This document shows positions 25,856-34,029 of a DNA stretch of 64,000 nucleotides, piece by piece. The stretch's first letter is position 1. Each line of letters begins with the position of its first letter. The translations under genes and the position numbers were made by a program. Source of the DNA: Streptomyces sp. CB01635 (GTDB taxonomy: Bacteria > Actinomycetota > Actinomycetes > Streptomycetales > Streptomycetaceae); assembly GCF_002803065.1 (NCBI RefSeq), contig NZ_NNBL01000006.1, positions 62,001 to 126,000 on the forward strand, in the 5' to 3' direction. The notes under the pieces were generated by a model. That model saw nothing but the letters and a program-made list of their open reading frames with translations. It made no database searches and had not been told where the DNA came from.

Positions 25856-25985
25856 GTCTTTTGGGGGGACGGAGGGCGGCTGACGGGCTCCTTTTGGGGG
25901 CGGCGGGCTTTCGGGGCGGTGGCTCTTTTGGGGGGCGGCGGGCTTTCCGGGACGGTGGCCTTTTTGGGAGCCGGGGGGAGATATC
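25856..25985. repeat. About 35-bp imperfect tandem repeats
   Basis: Units at about 25856-25887, 25888-25922, 25923-25958 and a divergent one from 25959. Each starts with (C)TCTTTTGGGGGG and carries GGCGGGCTTTC-GGG-CGGTGG. The region lies 3' of the metallophosphoesterase gene and 5' of the binding-protein gene on the minus strand. No gene is supported in 25715-26000. Confidence 0.65.
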
Positions 25986-25996
25986 TCCCCGGCTCC
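25967..25996 (-). terminator. Hairpin after the metallophosphoesterase gene
   Basis: GGAGCCGGGG-GGAGAT / ATCTCCCCGGCTCC form a 14-bp stem with two extra Gs in one arm. It begins 5 bases after the stop codon of the minus-strand gene. Confidence 0.6.
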
Positions 25997-26000
25997 CACC

Positions 26001-27302
26001 TCACGCCTGCTTCGACGCCAGCTCGACGAGCGTGATGTCCGAGGGGGCGCCCACCCGGACCGGCGGGCCCCAGGCGCCGGCGCCCCGGCTCACGTACAAC
26101 TGCGTGTCGCCGTACCGCTCCAGGCCCGCGAGCGTCGGGTTCGCCGCGTCGGCGATGAAGTTGCCCGGCCAGAGCTGGCCGCCGTGGGTGTGACCCGACA
26201 ACTGGAGGTCGACGCCGTGCTTCACCGCCTCGTGGATCATCACGGGCTGGTGGGCGAGGAGGACGGCGGCGCGGCCGGGGTCGCGGTCGCCGAGCGCCTT
26301 GTCGTAGTCGGGCCCGTCGCCGTAGTTCTCGCCGGTCACGTCGTTCACACCGGCCAGGTCGAACGCGCCCATCTCCACGCGCGCGTTCTCCAGGGGCCGC
26401 AGGCCGATCTCACGGACGTGCTCGACCCACGGCTCAGCGCCAGAGAAGTACTCGTGGTTGCCCGTCACGAAGTACGTGCCGTGGCGGGCCCGCAGTCCCG
26501 CGAGCGGCGCGACGGCCGGCGCCAGGTCCTCGACACTGCCGTCGACCAGGTCTCCGACGACCGCGATGAGGTCGGGCTGCGTGGAGTTGATCGTGTCGAC
26601 CACCTTCTGGGCGAACCCCCGCCCCAGAACCGGTCCCAGATGGATGTCGCTGACGACCGCGATCCTGAACCCGTGCGCCGAACGCGGCAGCCGGGCCAGC
26701 GGAACCGTGACCCGCTTCACCTTGGGCCCGCGCAGCACGCCGTAGGCACCGTTCCCGACGATCCCGGTGGTCGCGACGACGGCGGCACCACCGACAACGC
26801 GAGAGACAAAGAGCCGACGCGAGGGCTCGGACGCGACCGGGGATGTATCGGGCTTGGGGGTACTGGCGCTGGTGTTGGCGCTGGTGGGGGTGGAGGACGC
26901 GGCGGACGGCTCGTCGGGCTCGCGCGTCGGAACCAGTACGGGCTCCGGCAAGGGCCCCGCCTCCGCGCCGCCCGGCGCGGACCTGCGATCGAGGAAACGC
27001 CGCAGCAGGGGGCGCACCACCTCACCCACGAGGACCGCGAGCACCAGATAGATGGAGAAGGCCATCCACAGGAACCCGGGCCAGGACAGGACCTGCTGCA
27101 ACCAGAACGGCGCACCGGCCCGCTCGCTCGCCACCGCCGCGAACATCAGCAACGGCCCCAACACGAACACGACCGTGCCCGCTCGCCGCACGAGACCAGC
27201 CCGAGCCGTGGTGTCGCGCACCAGGCGGCGCCACGCGTACCAGTGCAGACCGGCGAACACCGCGAGCGACGCAAGTCCTGCGACCACTAATACGGCGATC
27301 AC
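26001..27302 (-). CDS. Membrane metallophosphoesterase
   Basis: 433 residues. The N-terminal third is a membrane domain with about four helices, followed by a Ser/Thr/Pro-rich linker (about residues 115-160) and a twin-arginine-like helix (SRRLFVSRVVGGAAVVATTG). The calcineurin-like domain starts at HGFRIAVVSDIHLGP and shows the metal motifs DIH, VVGDLVDG, TGNHEY, LLAHQPVM and LSGHTHGGQLWP. This matches YaeI/UDP-2,3-diacylglucosamine-type membrane phosphodiesterases. The catalytic part should face outside if the helix acts as a Tat signal. Substrate unknown. It lies 54 bases downstream of a small membrane protein gene. Confidence 0.9.
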   Translation of the reverse strand: MIAVLVVAGLASLAVFAGLHWYAWRRLVRDTTARAGLVRRAGTVVFVLGPLLMFAAVASERAGAPFWLQQVLSWPGFLWMAFSIYLVLAVLVGEVVRPLLRRFLDRRSAPGGAEAGPLPEPVLVPTREPDEPSAASSTPTSANTSASTPKPDTSPVASEPSRRLFVSRVVGGAAVVATTGIVGNGAYGVLRGPKVKRVTVPLARLPRSAHGFRIAVVSDIHLGPVLGRGFAQKVVDTINSTQPDLIAVVGDLVDGSVEDLAPAVAPLAGLRARHGTYFVTGNHEYFSGAEPWVEHVREIGLRPLENARVEMGAFDLAGVNDVTGENYGDGPDYDKALGDRDPGRAAVLLAHQPVMIHEAVKHGVDLQLSGHTHGGQLWPGNFIADAANPTLAGLERYGDTQLYVSRGAGAWGPPVRVGAPSDITLVELASKQA

Positions 27303-27356
27303 GACGCCGCTCCCCCCATTGCGTTCATCGCGGTGTCCGTTGCGGTGTTCTTCACG

Positions 27357-27596
27357 TCACGCCCGACGCAGGGCACGCAGTCCGCGGAACCCGATGACCC
27401 CAACCACCGTCCCCAAGACAAAGGAGACAACGGCGAGCGTCAGATGCACCCAGAAGTACGCGGTCGGGTCGCCGGCGTCGTCAAAGGCAAGCCCGCTCCC
27501 GTCCTTCCACAGGTTCTTGACGAAAGTGACCCAGATGACCCAGCTCCAGACACCGAAGGCGAGCAGGAACCAGGAGACGGGGCGGCTGAGCTTCAT
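27357..27596 (-). CDS. Small membrane protein, SCO4848 family
   Basis: 79 residues, beginning MKLSRPVSWFLLAFGVWSWV and ending GFRGLRALRRA. Two membrane helices (SWFLLAFGVWSWVIWVTFVK; HLTLAVVSFVLGTVVGVIGF) enclose an acidic loop, KDGSGLAFDDAGDPTAYFWV. The family name is from memory of streptomycete annotation, where this protein also neighbours the carboxypeptidase. The frame is open further upstream, but ATG 27596 is where conserved sequence begins. Possibly co-transcribed with the metallophosphoesterase. Confidence 0.85.
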   Translation of the reverse strand: MKLSRPVSWFLLAFGVWSWVIWVTFVKNLWKDGSGLAFDDAGDPTAYFWVHLTLAVVSFVLGTVVGVIGFRGLRALRRA

Positions 27597-27705
27597 ACCC
27601 TCAGTATCGCCAGTCCTCCGTCCGCACCGCCGCCGGGGTGGGGAGCAGGGGACACAGGACACCTCGGCGAAGACTTACGGGCCCCAGCCATGTACGTTCT
27701 CGACC

Positions 27706-29058
27706 GTGCCTGCCTCGAATGAGTCGTATTTCACGACCGCCCCTGCCAAGACCGAGTCTCTTTCCGAGCGTTCCGGTCTGAAGCGTTCCGGTCCTCGGCG
27801 TGCCGGGCGCTGGTCCGCCGTAGCCGCCACGGTCGCCGCCTCCGCCACTCTCATCTCGGTCTGCTGCGCATCACCCGCACTGGCAGACGACAAGCCGGGG
27901 TCTTCCAAGGGCAAGGCGAAGCCGCCGGCCTCGATGTCGACGGTGGGCGGCGCACAGCTGGGCAAGCCGGGCACGCAGGTGGATCTGGCGAACGGCGCCC
28001 CCGTCCTGCCCAAGGATCTGAGCGCGCGCTCCTGGATCGTCACGGACGCCGAGTCGGGCCAGGTACTCGCCTCGCACAACGCGCACTGGCGCCTGCCCCC
28101 CGCCAGCACCCTCAAGATGCTCTTCGCCGACACGGTCCTCCCCAAGTTCCCCAAGTCGCAGACGCACAAGGTCGTCCCTTCCGACCTGGCCGGCATCGGC
28201 GATGGCTCCAGCATGGTCGGCGTCAAGGAGGGCTACACCTACACCGTCCACGACCTGTGGCTCGGCGTGTTCCTCCGCTCCGGCAACGACGCGGTCCACG
28301 TCCTGTCCGCCCTCAACGGTGGTGTCCCGCAGACCGTCAAGGACATGCAGTCCCACGCCGACGAGCTCCAAGCCCTCGACACCCACGTGGTCAGCCCCGA
28401 CGGCTACGACGCCCCCGGCCAGGTCTCCTCCGCCTACGACCTCACTCTCTTCGCCCGCTCGGGCCTGCAGAAGGCGGACTTCCGCGAGTACTGCGCGACG
28501 GCGACCGCGAAGTTCCCCGAGTCACAGAAGAAGGGCAAGACCACCAGCACCTTCCAGATCCAGAACACCAACCGGCTCATCACCGGCGACATGGGCCTCG
28601 ACCCCTACAAGGGCATCGCCGGGGTCAAGAACGGCAACACCACCAACGCCGGCGCCACCTTCACCGGAGTCGCCGAACGCAACGGCAAGGTCCTTCTCGT
28701 CACCGTCATGAACCCCGACTCCGGCGAGAACCAGGCCGTTTACCAGGAGACGGCCCGTCTCCTCGACTGGGGTTTCAAGGCCGACGGCAAGGTCACCCCG
28801 GTGGGACAGCTCGTCGCGCCCAAGAGCGCCGACACCGGCGGCTCCGACGGCTCCCCCGCCGGCCCGAAGGGTGACAAGGGGGCTGCGGCACCCGGCAAGG
28901 CGTCGACCGCCCACGCCTCCGTCCAGAACGGCTCCAGCGGCGTGGGTACTGCCCTGGCCATCACGGGCGGCGCCCTGTTCCTCCTGGCCGCGGCCGCCTT
29001 CCTCGTCAACCGCCGCTGGCCCCTGCCCGAACTGGTACGCCGCCTCCCCCGGCGCTGA
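27706..29058 (+). CDS. D-alanyl-D-alanine carboxypeptidase (S11 family, membrane-anchored)
   Basis: 450 residues from GTG 27706. TACGTT stands 7 bases upstream and there is no ribosome binding site, so a leaderless mRNA is likely. The signal region is long (RWSAVAATVAASATLISVCC, then ASPALAD). Catalytic motifs: STLK (Ser134), SGN, and KNG in VKNGNTTNAG. The C-terminal part has a low-complexity linker and a membrane helix (ALAITGGALFLLAAAAFLVN) with a basic tail. It removes terminal D-Ala from stem peptides outside the membrane. It is paralogous to the gene at 15819 over its whole catalytic domain. Confidence 0.92.
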   Translation: MPASNESYFTTAPAKTESLSERSGLKRSGPRRAGRWSAVAATVAASATLISVCCASPALADDKPGSSKGKAKPPASMSTVGGAQLGKPGTQVDLANGAPVLPKDLSARSWIVTDAESGQVLASHNAHWRLPPASTLKMLFADTVLPKFPKSQTHKVVPSDLAGIGDGSSMVGVKEGYTYTVHDLWLGVFLRSGNDAVHVLSALNGGVPQTVKDMQSHADELQALDTHVVSPDGYDAPGQVSSAYDLTLFARSGLQKADFREYCATATAKFPESQKKGKTTSTFQIQNTNRLITGDMGLDPYKGIAGVKNGNTTNAGATFTGVAERNGKVLLVTVMNPDSGENQAVYQETARLLDWGFKADGKVTPVGQLVAPKSADTGGSDGSPAGPKGDKGAAAPGKASTAHASVQNGSSGVGTALAITGGALFLLAAAAFLVNRRWPLPELVRRLPRR

Positions 29059-29115
29059 CGGGCCTCACCCGGGGCGCCACCTCTGTCCGGCTCAAGTGCA
29101 CCGGCACCGTCTGTC

Positions 29116-30036
29116 TCAGGCGGCGCCGGCCCGCGCCACCCCCGGCGGTTCCGCCCCCGGCTCGGCCTCGTCCGGTACCTCCGAATCGGGCCGCGCCCAC
29201 GTGGCCGTCCAGGCCGCGCAGAACAACAGCAGCTTCGCCGTGAAGTTGATCCACAGCATCAGGGCCACCGGCGTACCGAACGCCCCGTACATGCTCTTCG
29301 ACGCCACCTCCTTCATATAGCTGCCGAGCAACAGCTTCAGCAGCTCGAACCCCGCCGCCCCGATCAGCGCCGCCGTCAACAGCTCCCGCCGATGCGGGTG
29401 AACACCCGGCAGCAGCGTCAGGACATAGAGCAGCAGCAGGAAGTCCGCGAGCACAGCGATCGCGAACGCCACCGCCCTGAGCAGCGCGCCGCCCCATCCG
29501 TCATGGGCGATGCCGAGCTGGTCCGCCGTCCACCCCACTGCGGTCGAGGCGAGCATCGACGCCGCCAGCGAGGCGAGCCCGGCCCCACCCAGCCCCACCA
29601 GAACTCCGGCGTCCGTGACCTTGCGCATGACCGGGTTCTCGTCCGGGTCCTCCAGCTCCCAGACGGCGCGCAGACACTCTCTTATCGAGCCGACCCACCC
29701 GATGCCGGTGAAGAGCAGCAACGCCCCCGCCACCAGACCCACCGTGCCCGCGTTCGCGACGAGCGAGCCCAGGTCCAACTGGTCGGAGATGCCGGGCACC
29801 TGCTCCGCGATCTTGTCCTGGAGCGTCTTCTGCCGCTCCGCGCTGAGCGTGCCGGCCGCAATCGCCGCGGCCACGGTCAGCAGCGGGAACAGCGCCAGAA
29901 AGCTGATGAACGTCATCGCCGCCGCGAGCCGCGTCCAGTGCACCTGGTCGAGCCGCTCGTAGGCGCACCACGCGTGCGTACGCATGAGCCGTACGACGAT
30001 CGGCCCGACGCCGGGGAGTCTCTTCAGCCAGTCCAT
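29116..30036 (-). CDS. YihY/BrkB family membrane protein
   Basis: 306 residues from ATG 30036. Family landmarks: RLDQVHWTRLAAAMTFISFL, ALFPLLTVAAAIAAG, GIGWVGSIRECLRAVWELED, and the late GTPVALMLWINFTAKLLLFC. Six membrane helices can be counted. The family was once called RNase BN in error; members are now seen as possible lipid or small-molecule transporters. Its start lies inside the 3' end of the gtrA-like gene (13-bp overlap), making it the last gene of the PAP2-ubiA-gtrA-brkB unit. Confidence 0.9.
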   Translation of the reverse strand: MDWLKRLPGVGPIVVRLMRTHAWCAYERLDQVHWTRLAAAMTFISFLALFPLLTVAAAIAAGTLSAERQKTLQDKIAEQVPGISDQLDLGSLVANAGTVGLVAGALLLFTGIGWVGSIRECLRAVWELEDPDENPVMRKVTDAGVLVGLGGAGLASLAASMLASTAVGWTADQLGIAHDGWGGALLRAVAFAIAVLADFLLLLYVLTLLPGVHPHRRELLTAALIGAAGFELLKLLLGSYMKEVASKSMYGAFGTPVALMLWINFTAKLLLFCAAWTATWARPDSEVPDEAEPGAEPPGVARAGAA

Positions 30037-30605
30037 GATCCGAGCCTGCCCTCCCTGACCGTTCTCGCACGTCTCGCCGGAATCGCCGCCCGGAAGACAA
30101 GGGTCCGAGTGCCCCAGAACCGCAAAGCCGTGGCCAGCATCATGCCCACCCCCGCCCCGGACACCGTGTCCGCACGCTGCGACGTGAGCCCCAGCCCGTA
30201 GTGCGACACGGCGATACACAACAACTGCACCAGCGCCCCCGCAACATTGACCGCGAAGAACACCCCGTACTGCCGCACCCGTGACACCTCGACCACCGCC
30301 CGGCGATAGGTACCGAGCGCGTTCCCCACGTACGCGGCCGTGCAACCAGCAAGGAACGAAAGCGACTTGGCGGCGATCGGATCCCACCCCACCGGCCCTC
30401 TCAGCCACACGAAGATCCCCAGGTCGGCGACGTACGCGCAGCTCCCCACAACCGCGAACCCCACCAGCTCGCGCCCAAGACTCCTCACCCCTGACCACCC
30501 CCGAACCTCACCACGACCGTTCCTCCCCCACGCCCCCGTGTGCCGCGCCCTCCGGGACGGGCCTTCCCCCAGCACGCCCTCGCTCGACACGCCCTCACTC
30601 GACAC
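30024..30605 (-). CDS. GtrA family protein (Rv3789-like)
   Basis: 193 residues from GTG 30605, immediately after the ubiA-type stop. After a Gly/Arg-rich cytoplasmic N-tail of about 45 residues come four helices: LVGFAVVGSCAYVADLGIFV, AKSLSFLAGCTAAYVGNALG, YGVFFAVNVAGALVQLLCIA and GAGVGMMLATALRFWGTRTL. The YVxNxxxTY and RFxGxRxxVF patterns define GtrA. In mycobacteria the GtrA protein Rv3789 acts with decaprenyl-phosphoryl-arabinose and the arabinosyltransferase AftA. Here the operon context with UbiA and PAP2 suggests a polyprenyl-phosphoryl-pentose role as well (inference). Confidence 0.85.
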   Translation of the reverse strand: MSSEGVSSEGVLGEGPSRRARHTGAWGRNGRGEVRGWSGVRSLGRELVGFAVVGSCAYVADLGIFVWLRGPVGWDPIAAKSLSFLAGCTAAYVGNALGTYRRAVVEVSRVRQYGVFFAVNVAGALVQLLCIAVSHYGLGLTSQRADTVSGAGVGMMLATALRFWGTRTLVFRAAIPARRARTVREGRLGSWTG

Positions 30606-31661
30606 TCACCAGTTGGCGACCGCGAGCCCGTACATCGCCACCCACACCAGGCCGATCACGGCCAGTGCTCTGTCCCGCAGAACGACGTCCTCCGGCTCAC
30701 CCGCCGTGCCGCGGTCGGCGAAGACCGCGTAGCGCAGGACGGCGAGAATGAAGGCCACCATCGACAGCTGCCTCCACGGCAGCAGACTCGTTCTCGCCAC
30801 CCCGCCTTCCTCCATGGCCCAGAGGCAGTAGGCGAGAACGGCCACCCCTGCGGCGAGCTGCCAGACGAACCGCAGATAGCCGGTCGTGTACTCCGACAGC
30901 AACGCCCGCGTCGCCCCCGCCTTCCCGGCCATCTGCACGGCCTCGGAGTACCGCTTGGCCGACACCATGAAGAGCGCCCCGAACCCCGTCGTGATCAGGA
31001 ACCACCGCGACAGGGGAATCCCCAGCGCGAGCCCGCCGATCATGGCCCGCATCAGAAACCCGGTGGTCACCACGACAAGATCGACGACGAGAACGTGCTT
31101 GAGGCTGATGCAGTACGCCAGTTGCATCCCGACGTAGGCGGTCAGCAGCACCGCCGTCATCGGGGTGCACAGGGCCGCGGCCATCAGCGGCGCGAGAACC
31201 GCGAGCGTGCCCCCGACCACATAGGCCACCGCCACCGGAACGCGCCCCGCGGCCACGGGCCTGTTCCGCTTGACCGGGTGCGCCCTGTCCGCCTCGGCGT
31301 CCCGCGCATCATTGATCAAATACACGGCGGAGGAAGCCGCCGTGAACAGCAGGAAGACCATGCCCAGTTGTGCCGCCGCGTGCCACGAGAACAGCTCACC
31401 GGCCGACGCTGGCGCGGCCACAACGAGCACGTTCTTCACCCATTGCCGCGGCCTCGCCGTTTTCAACAAGCCGGCCGGCAAGCCGAGCGTCGTCGCCGCG
31501 CGCGGCCCCGGCACCGACTGCCCCCGCGGCCGGTCCAACAACGCCGTGGGCGCCCCGTGCCGGGCATGTTCGGACGCATGCGCCAACGACGTCCCGTCTT
31601 CCGCTCCCCCCGCGTCCATCGCGTCCCCCACCTCTTCCCTTCGCTCAGTCCGTTTCGTCAT
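30606..31661 (-). CDS. UbiA-type decaprenyl-phosphate phosphoribosyltransferase homologue
   Basis: 351 residues; ATG 31661 overlaps the PAP2 stop (ATGA). The core starts LLKTARPRQWVKNVLVVAAP. The Asp-rich substrate motif is NDARDAEADRAHPVKRNRP, the second motif is YCISLKHVLVVDLVVVTTGF, and about eight or nine membrane helices follow. The RPRQWVKN start and the NDxxDxxxDRxHP box are those of Rv3806c, which transfers 5-phosphoribose from PRPP to decaprenyl phosphate, not of menaquinone or haem prenyltransferases. An N-terminal extension of about 70 hydrophilic residues is extra. Adjacent PAP2 and DprE1/E2 genes support the assignment. Confidence 0.87.
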   Translation of the reverse strand: MTKRTERREEVGDAMDAGGAEDGTSLAHASEHARHGAPTALLDRPRGQSVPGPRAATTLGLPAGLLKTARPRQWVKNVLVVAAPASAGELFSWHAAAQLGMVFLLFTAASSAVYLINDARDAEADRAHPVKRNRPVAAGRVPVAVAYVVGGTLAVLAPLMAAALCTPMTAVLLTAYVGMQLAYCISLKHVLVVDLVVVTTGFLMRAMIGGLALGIPLSRWFLITTGFGALFMVSAKRYSEAVQMAGKAGATRALLSEYTTGYLRFVWQLAAGVAVLAYCLWAMEEGGVARTSLLPWRQLSMVAFILAVLRYAVFADRGTAGEPEDVVLRDRALAVIGLVWVAMYGLAVANW

Positions 31662-32206
31662 CGCCGGATACCCCCGGCCACCCAATGAGCCCCGAGCCGC
31701 GCGGCGACCGCCCCGAGCGCAGCCCCCGCGGCCACGTCCGACGGGTAGTGCACCCCGACGACCATGCGCGAGACGCACATCGCCGCCGCCAACGGCGGAA
31801 CGAGCCGCGCCCCCAGGGGCCGCAACGCCCCGTACGCCACTGCCGCAGCGGCGGCCGAAGCCGCGTGCGAGCTGGGGAAGGAATGCCGCCCCGCCGTCCG
31901 CACAAGCGGTTCCACACCGATCTCCACGCCCGGCCTCGGCCTCCGGACGACCCGCTTGACCCCCATGCTGGCCAGGTGCGCCGCGGCGGTCAGCGCCGTA
32001 CCGCGCAGCCACGCCCCTCGCCGCTCCCGGTCGACCACTGCCCCCAGCAGCCCCGCGCCGAGCCAGAGCGCCCCGTGCTCCCCGCTCCAGGACAGTGCGC
32101 GCGCGGCCATTGCCACGCGCCGGTCCGTACCGCAGTCGCGCAATGCCGACAGCAATCGGCGGTCCATGTCGTCCACGTGGCTCACTCTGCGGGTCAAAAT
32201 CCCCAT
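31658..32206 (-). CDS. PAP2 phosphatase (Rv3807c-like, phosphoribosyl-lipid phosphatase candidate)
   Basis: 182 residues. The three PAP2 motifs are complete: KRVVRRPRP (KxxxxxxRP), HSFPSSHAA (PSGH-type, PSSH) and SRMVVGVHYPSD (SRxxxxxHxxxD). Four or five membrane helices. In the mycobacterial pathway the 5'-phosphate of decaprenyl-phosphoryl-5-phosphoribose is removed by a phosphatase, for which Rv3807c is the proposed enzyme; coupling of this gene to the UbiA-type gene by an ATGA overlap supports the same job here. It is divergent from the dprE1-like gene, with 81 bases between the start codons. Confidence 0.88.
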   Translation of the reverse strand: MGILTRRVSHVDDMDRRLLSALRDCGTDRRVAMAARALSWSGEHGALWLGAGLLGAVVDRERRGAWLRGTALTAAAHLASMGVKRVVRRPRPGVEIGVEPLVRTAGRHSFPSSHAASAAAAAVAYGALRPLGARLVPPLAAAMCVSRMVVGVHYPSDVAAGAALGAVAARLGAHWVAGGIRR

Positions 32207-32287
32207 AACTCAGACAATTTGGGATGACATCCTCTCAATCACCCATTTCAGTGAGAGCTTGGTTCGTTTGGGGCGAAGGCCCTATCT
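32207..32287. promoter_or_regulatory. Divergent promoter region, PAP2 operon / dprE1
   Basis: 81 bases hold the inverted repeats GGATGACATCC (32222-32232) and CTCTCA...TGAGAG (32232-32237 with 32252-32257). Both are candidate operator sites for coordinated control of the two halves of the locus. No sigma-factor consensus was identified with confidence. Confidence 0.35.
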
Positions 32288-33865
32288 ATGGGCGATACCG
32301 TCGCATTCATGGCCGCCGATCCCGCTCCCCCCTCTGCCCGCACACCCACCACCGCCCCCGGCGTCACACCCCCCGGCCCAGCCGCCCCTGCCGCGCCGCC
32401 CACCCCTGCGCCCGCACCCGCACCCGTCTCGCCGGCCGTCCCGGCACCCAGCGCTCCCCCCACCGCTTCGCCTTACCCCGACGCCGCCCACGACGGTCCC
32501 TCCGGCGGCATCCTCGACACCGTCCCCGTGACCGGCTGGGGCCGCACCGCCCCCACCGCCGCCCGCATCGTGCGCCCCCGTTCCTACGCGGAAGCAGCAG
32601 CCGTGGTCCGTGCGTGCGGGACGTCGGGTCACCGGGGCAACATCGCCCGCGGCCTGGGCCGGGCCTATGGAGACGCGGCGCAGAACGCCGGCGGCAGCGT
32701 CCTGGACATGACCGGCCTGAACCGCATTCACGCGATCGACGCGTCCGGCGGGACCGTGCTGTGCGACGCGGGCGTCTCCCTGCACCGCCTGACGGAAGTC
32801 CTCCTCCCCCTGGGCTGGTTCGTGCCCGTGACCCCCGGCACCCGCTACGTCACGGTGGGCGGCGCGATCGGCACCGATATCCACGGCAAGAACCACCACG
32901 TCTCGGGCTCGTTCTCCCGCCACGTCCTCGCCCTGGAACTGCTCACGGCCGACGGTGAGGTGCGGATCGTCGAGCGCGGCAGCGAGCTCTTCGACGCCAC
33001 GGCCGGCGGCATGGGACTGACCGGGATCATCCTCACCGTCACCCTCCAACTCCTCCCTGTCGAAACCTCGTTCATGTTGGTCGACACCGAACGTGTCGTT
33101 GACCTCGACGGCTTGATGGCCCGCCTCACCGAGACCGATCACCTCTACCGCTACTCAGTCGCCTGGATCGACCTCCTGGCCCGCGGTGCCTCGATGGGCC
33201 GCTCGGTACTCACACGCGGTGATCACGCCCCGCTGGATGCCGTTCCCGCACGGGCCCGCAGGGCGCCTCTGACGTTCCGCCCCGGACAGCTCCCAGCACC
33301 ACCCGGATTCGTGCCCGAGGGACTCCTGGGCCGGAGGACCGTCGGCCTCTTCAACGAGCTCTGGTATCGCAAGGCCCCTAAGTCACGCGTCGGCGAGATC
33401 CAGAAGCTCTCCTCGTTCTTCCACCCCCTCGACGGCGTACCGCACTGGAATCGCATCTATGGACGCAGTGGATTCGTCCAGTACCAATTCGTCGTCGGAT
33501 TCGGCCAGGAGGAAGCGCTTCGCCGCATCGTGCAGCGCATCTCCGAGCGCCGGTGCCCCTCCTTCCTGGCGGTTCTCAAGCGCTTCGGCGCCGGAGATCC
33601 CGGCTGGCTTTCCTTTCCGATGCCCGGCTGGACGCTGGCCCTCGACATTCCTGCGAACCTGCCTGGACTCGGCGCGTTCCTCGACGAACTCGACGAGGAA
33701 GTGGCCGCGGCGGACGGACGCGTCTACCTCGCCAAGGACGCGCGGCTAAGGCCCGAACTGCTCCCGACGATGTATCCCCGCCTCGACGAATTCCGTGCCC
33801 TGCGAGCCACGTTGGACCCGCGAGGCGTGTTCCGCTCGGATCTGTCCCGGCGCCTCGGACTCTGA
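32288..33865 (+). CDS. dprE1: Decaprenylphosphoryl-beta-D-ribose 2'-oxidase homologue
   Basis: 525 residues if ATG 32288 is used. An N-terminal Ala/Pro-rich stretch of about 60 residues precedes the oxidase. The FAD-binding part shows ARGLGRAYGDAAQNAGGSVL, VTPGTRYVTVGGAIGTDIHG and KNHHVSGSFSRHV. The substrate part shows SRVGEIQKLSSFFHPLDGVP, GRSGFVQYQFVVGF and LKRFGAGDPGWLSFPMPGW. The protein oxidises the 2'-OH of polyprenyl-phosphoryl-ribose, first half of the epimerisation to arabinose. The position of the benzothiazinone-reactive Cys of M. tuberculosis (Cys387) is Ala451 here (GWTLALDIP). DprE2 is encoded 212 bases downstream. Confidence 0.9.
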   Translation: MGDTVAFMAADPAPPSARTPTTAPGVTPPGPAAPAAPPTPAPAPAPVSPAVPAPSAPPTASPYPDAAHDGPSGGILDTVPVTGWGRTAPTAARIVRPRSYAEAAAVVRACGTSGHRGNIARGLGRAYGDAAQNAGGSVLDMTGLNRIHAIDASGGTVLCDAGVSLHRLTEVLLPLGWFVPVTPGTRYVTVGGAIGTDIHGKNHHVSGSFSRHVLALELLTADGEVRIVERGSELFDATAGGMGLTGIILTVTLQLLPVETSFMLVDTERVVDLDGLMARLTETDHLYRYSVAWIDLLARGASMGRSVLTRGDHAPLDAVPARARRAPLTFRPGQLPAPPGFVPEGLLGRRTVGLFNELWYRKAPKSRVGEIQKLSSFFHPLDGVPHWNRIYGRSGFVQYQFVVGFGQEEALRRIVQRISERRCPSFLAVLKRFGAGDPGWLSFPMPGWTLALDIPANLPGLGAFLDELDEEVAAADGRVYLAKDARLRPELLPTMYPRLDEFRALRATLDPRGVFRSDLSRRLGL

Positions 33866-33967
33866 ATGGATCGAGAACGAGCGCCACGACCAGGGCCCTC
33901 GCACATCCCGGCAATCGCTCCCCCACATCGCGCGCACGTCGTACCCCTCTCACTCGGCACGGCCCCT

Positions 33968-34013
33968 CCGCACCGATTCACTTTTGGTACACCGCTCGGG
34001 CCGTCCGGGTTCC
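33968..34013 (-). promoter_or_regulatory. ECF-type promoter element, copy B (antisense orientation)
   Basis: Read on the minus strand, GGAACC (34013-34008), 13 bases, then CGGTGTACC (33994-33986). Over 46 bases it matches copy A (38279-38324) at 40 positions, including the stretch GTGAATCGG beyond the -10. Transcription would run leftwards toward the 3' end of dprE1, in which no intact minus-strand gene is evident. Confidence 0.6.
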
Positions 34014-34029
34014 TATCCCGCCCCCACCG

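Noticed and set aside
25739..26004. Pro/Lys-rich minus-strand ORFs after the metallophosphoesterase gene
   Set aside because: They are the translation of the 35-bp repeat; no ribosome binding site, and the hairpin at 25967-25996 is a better explanation for part of the sequence.
29116..30498. Longer BrkB protein with about 150 extra N-terminal residues
   Set aside because: The added part is antisense-like, out of phase with gtrA on the same strand, and lacks family similarity; ATG 30036 begins the conserved MDWLKRLPGVGP segment.
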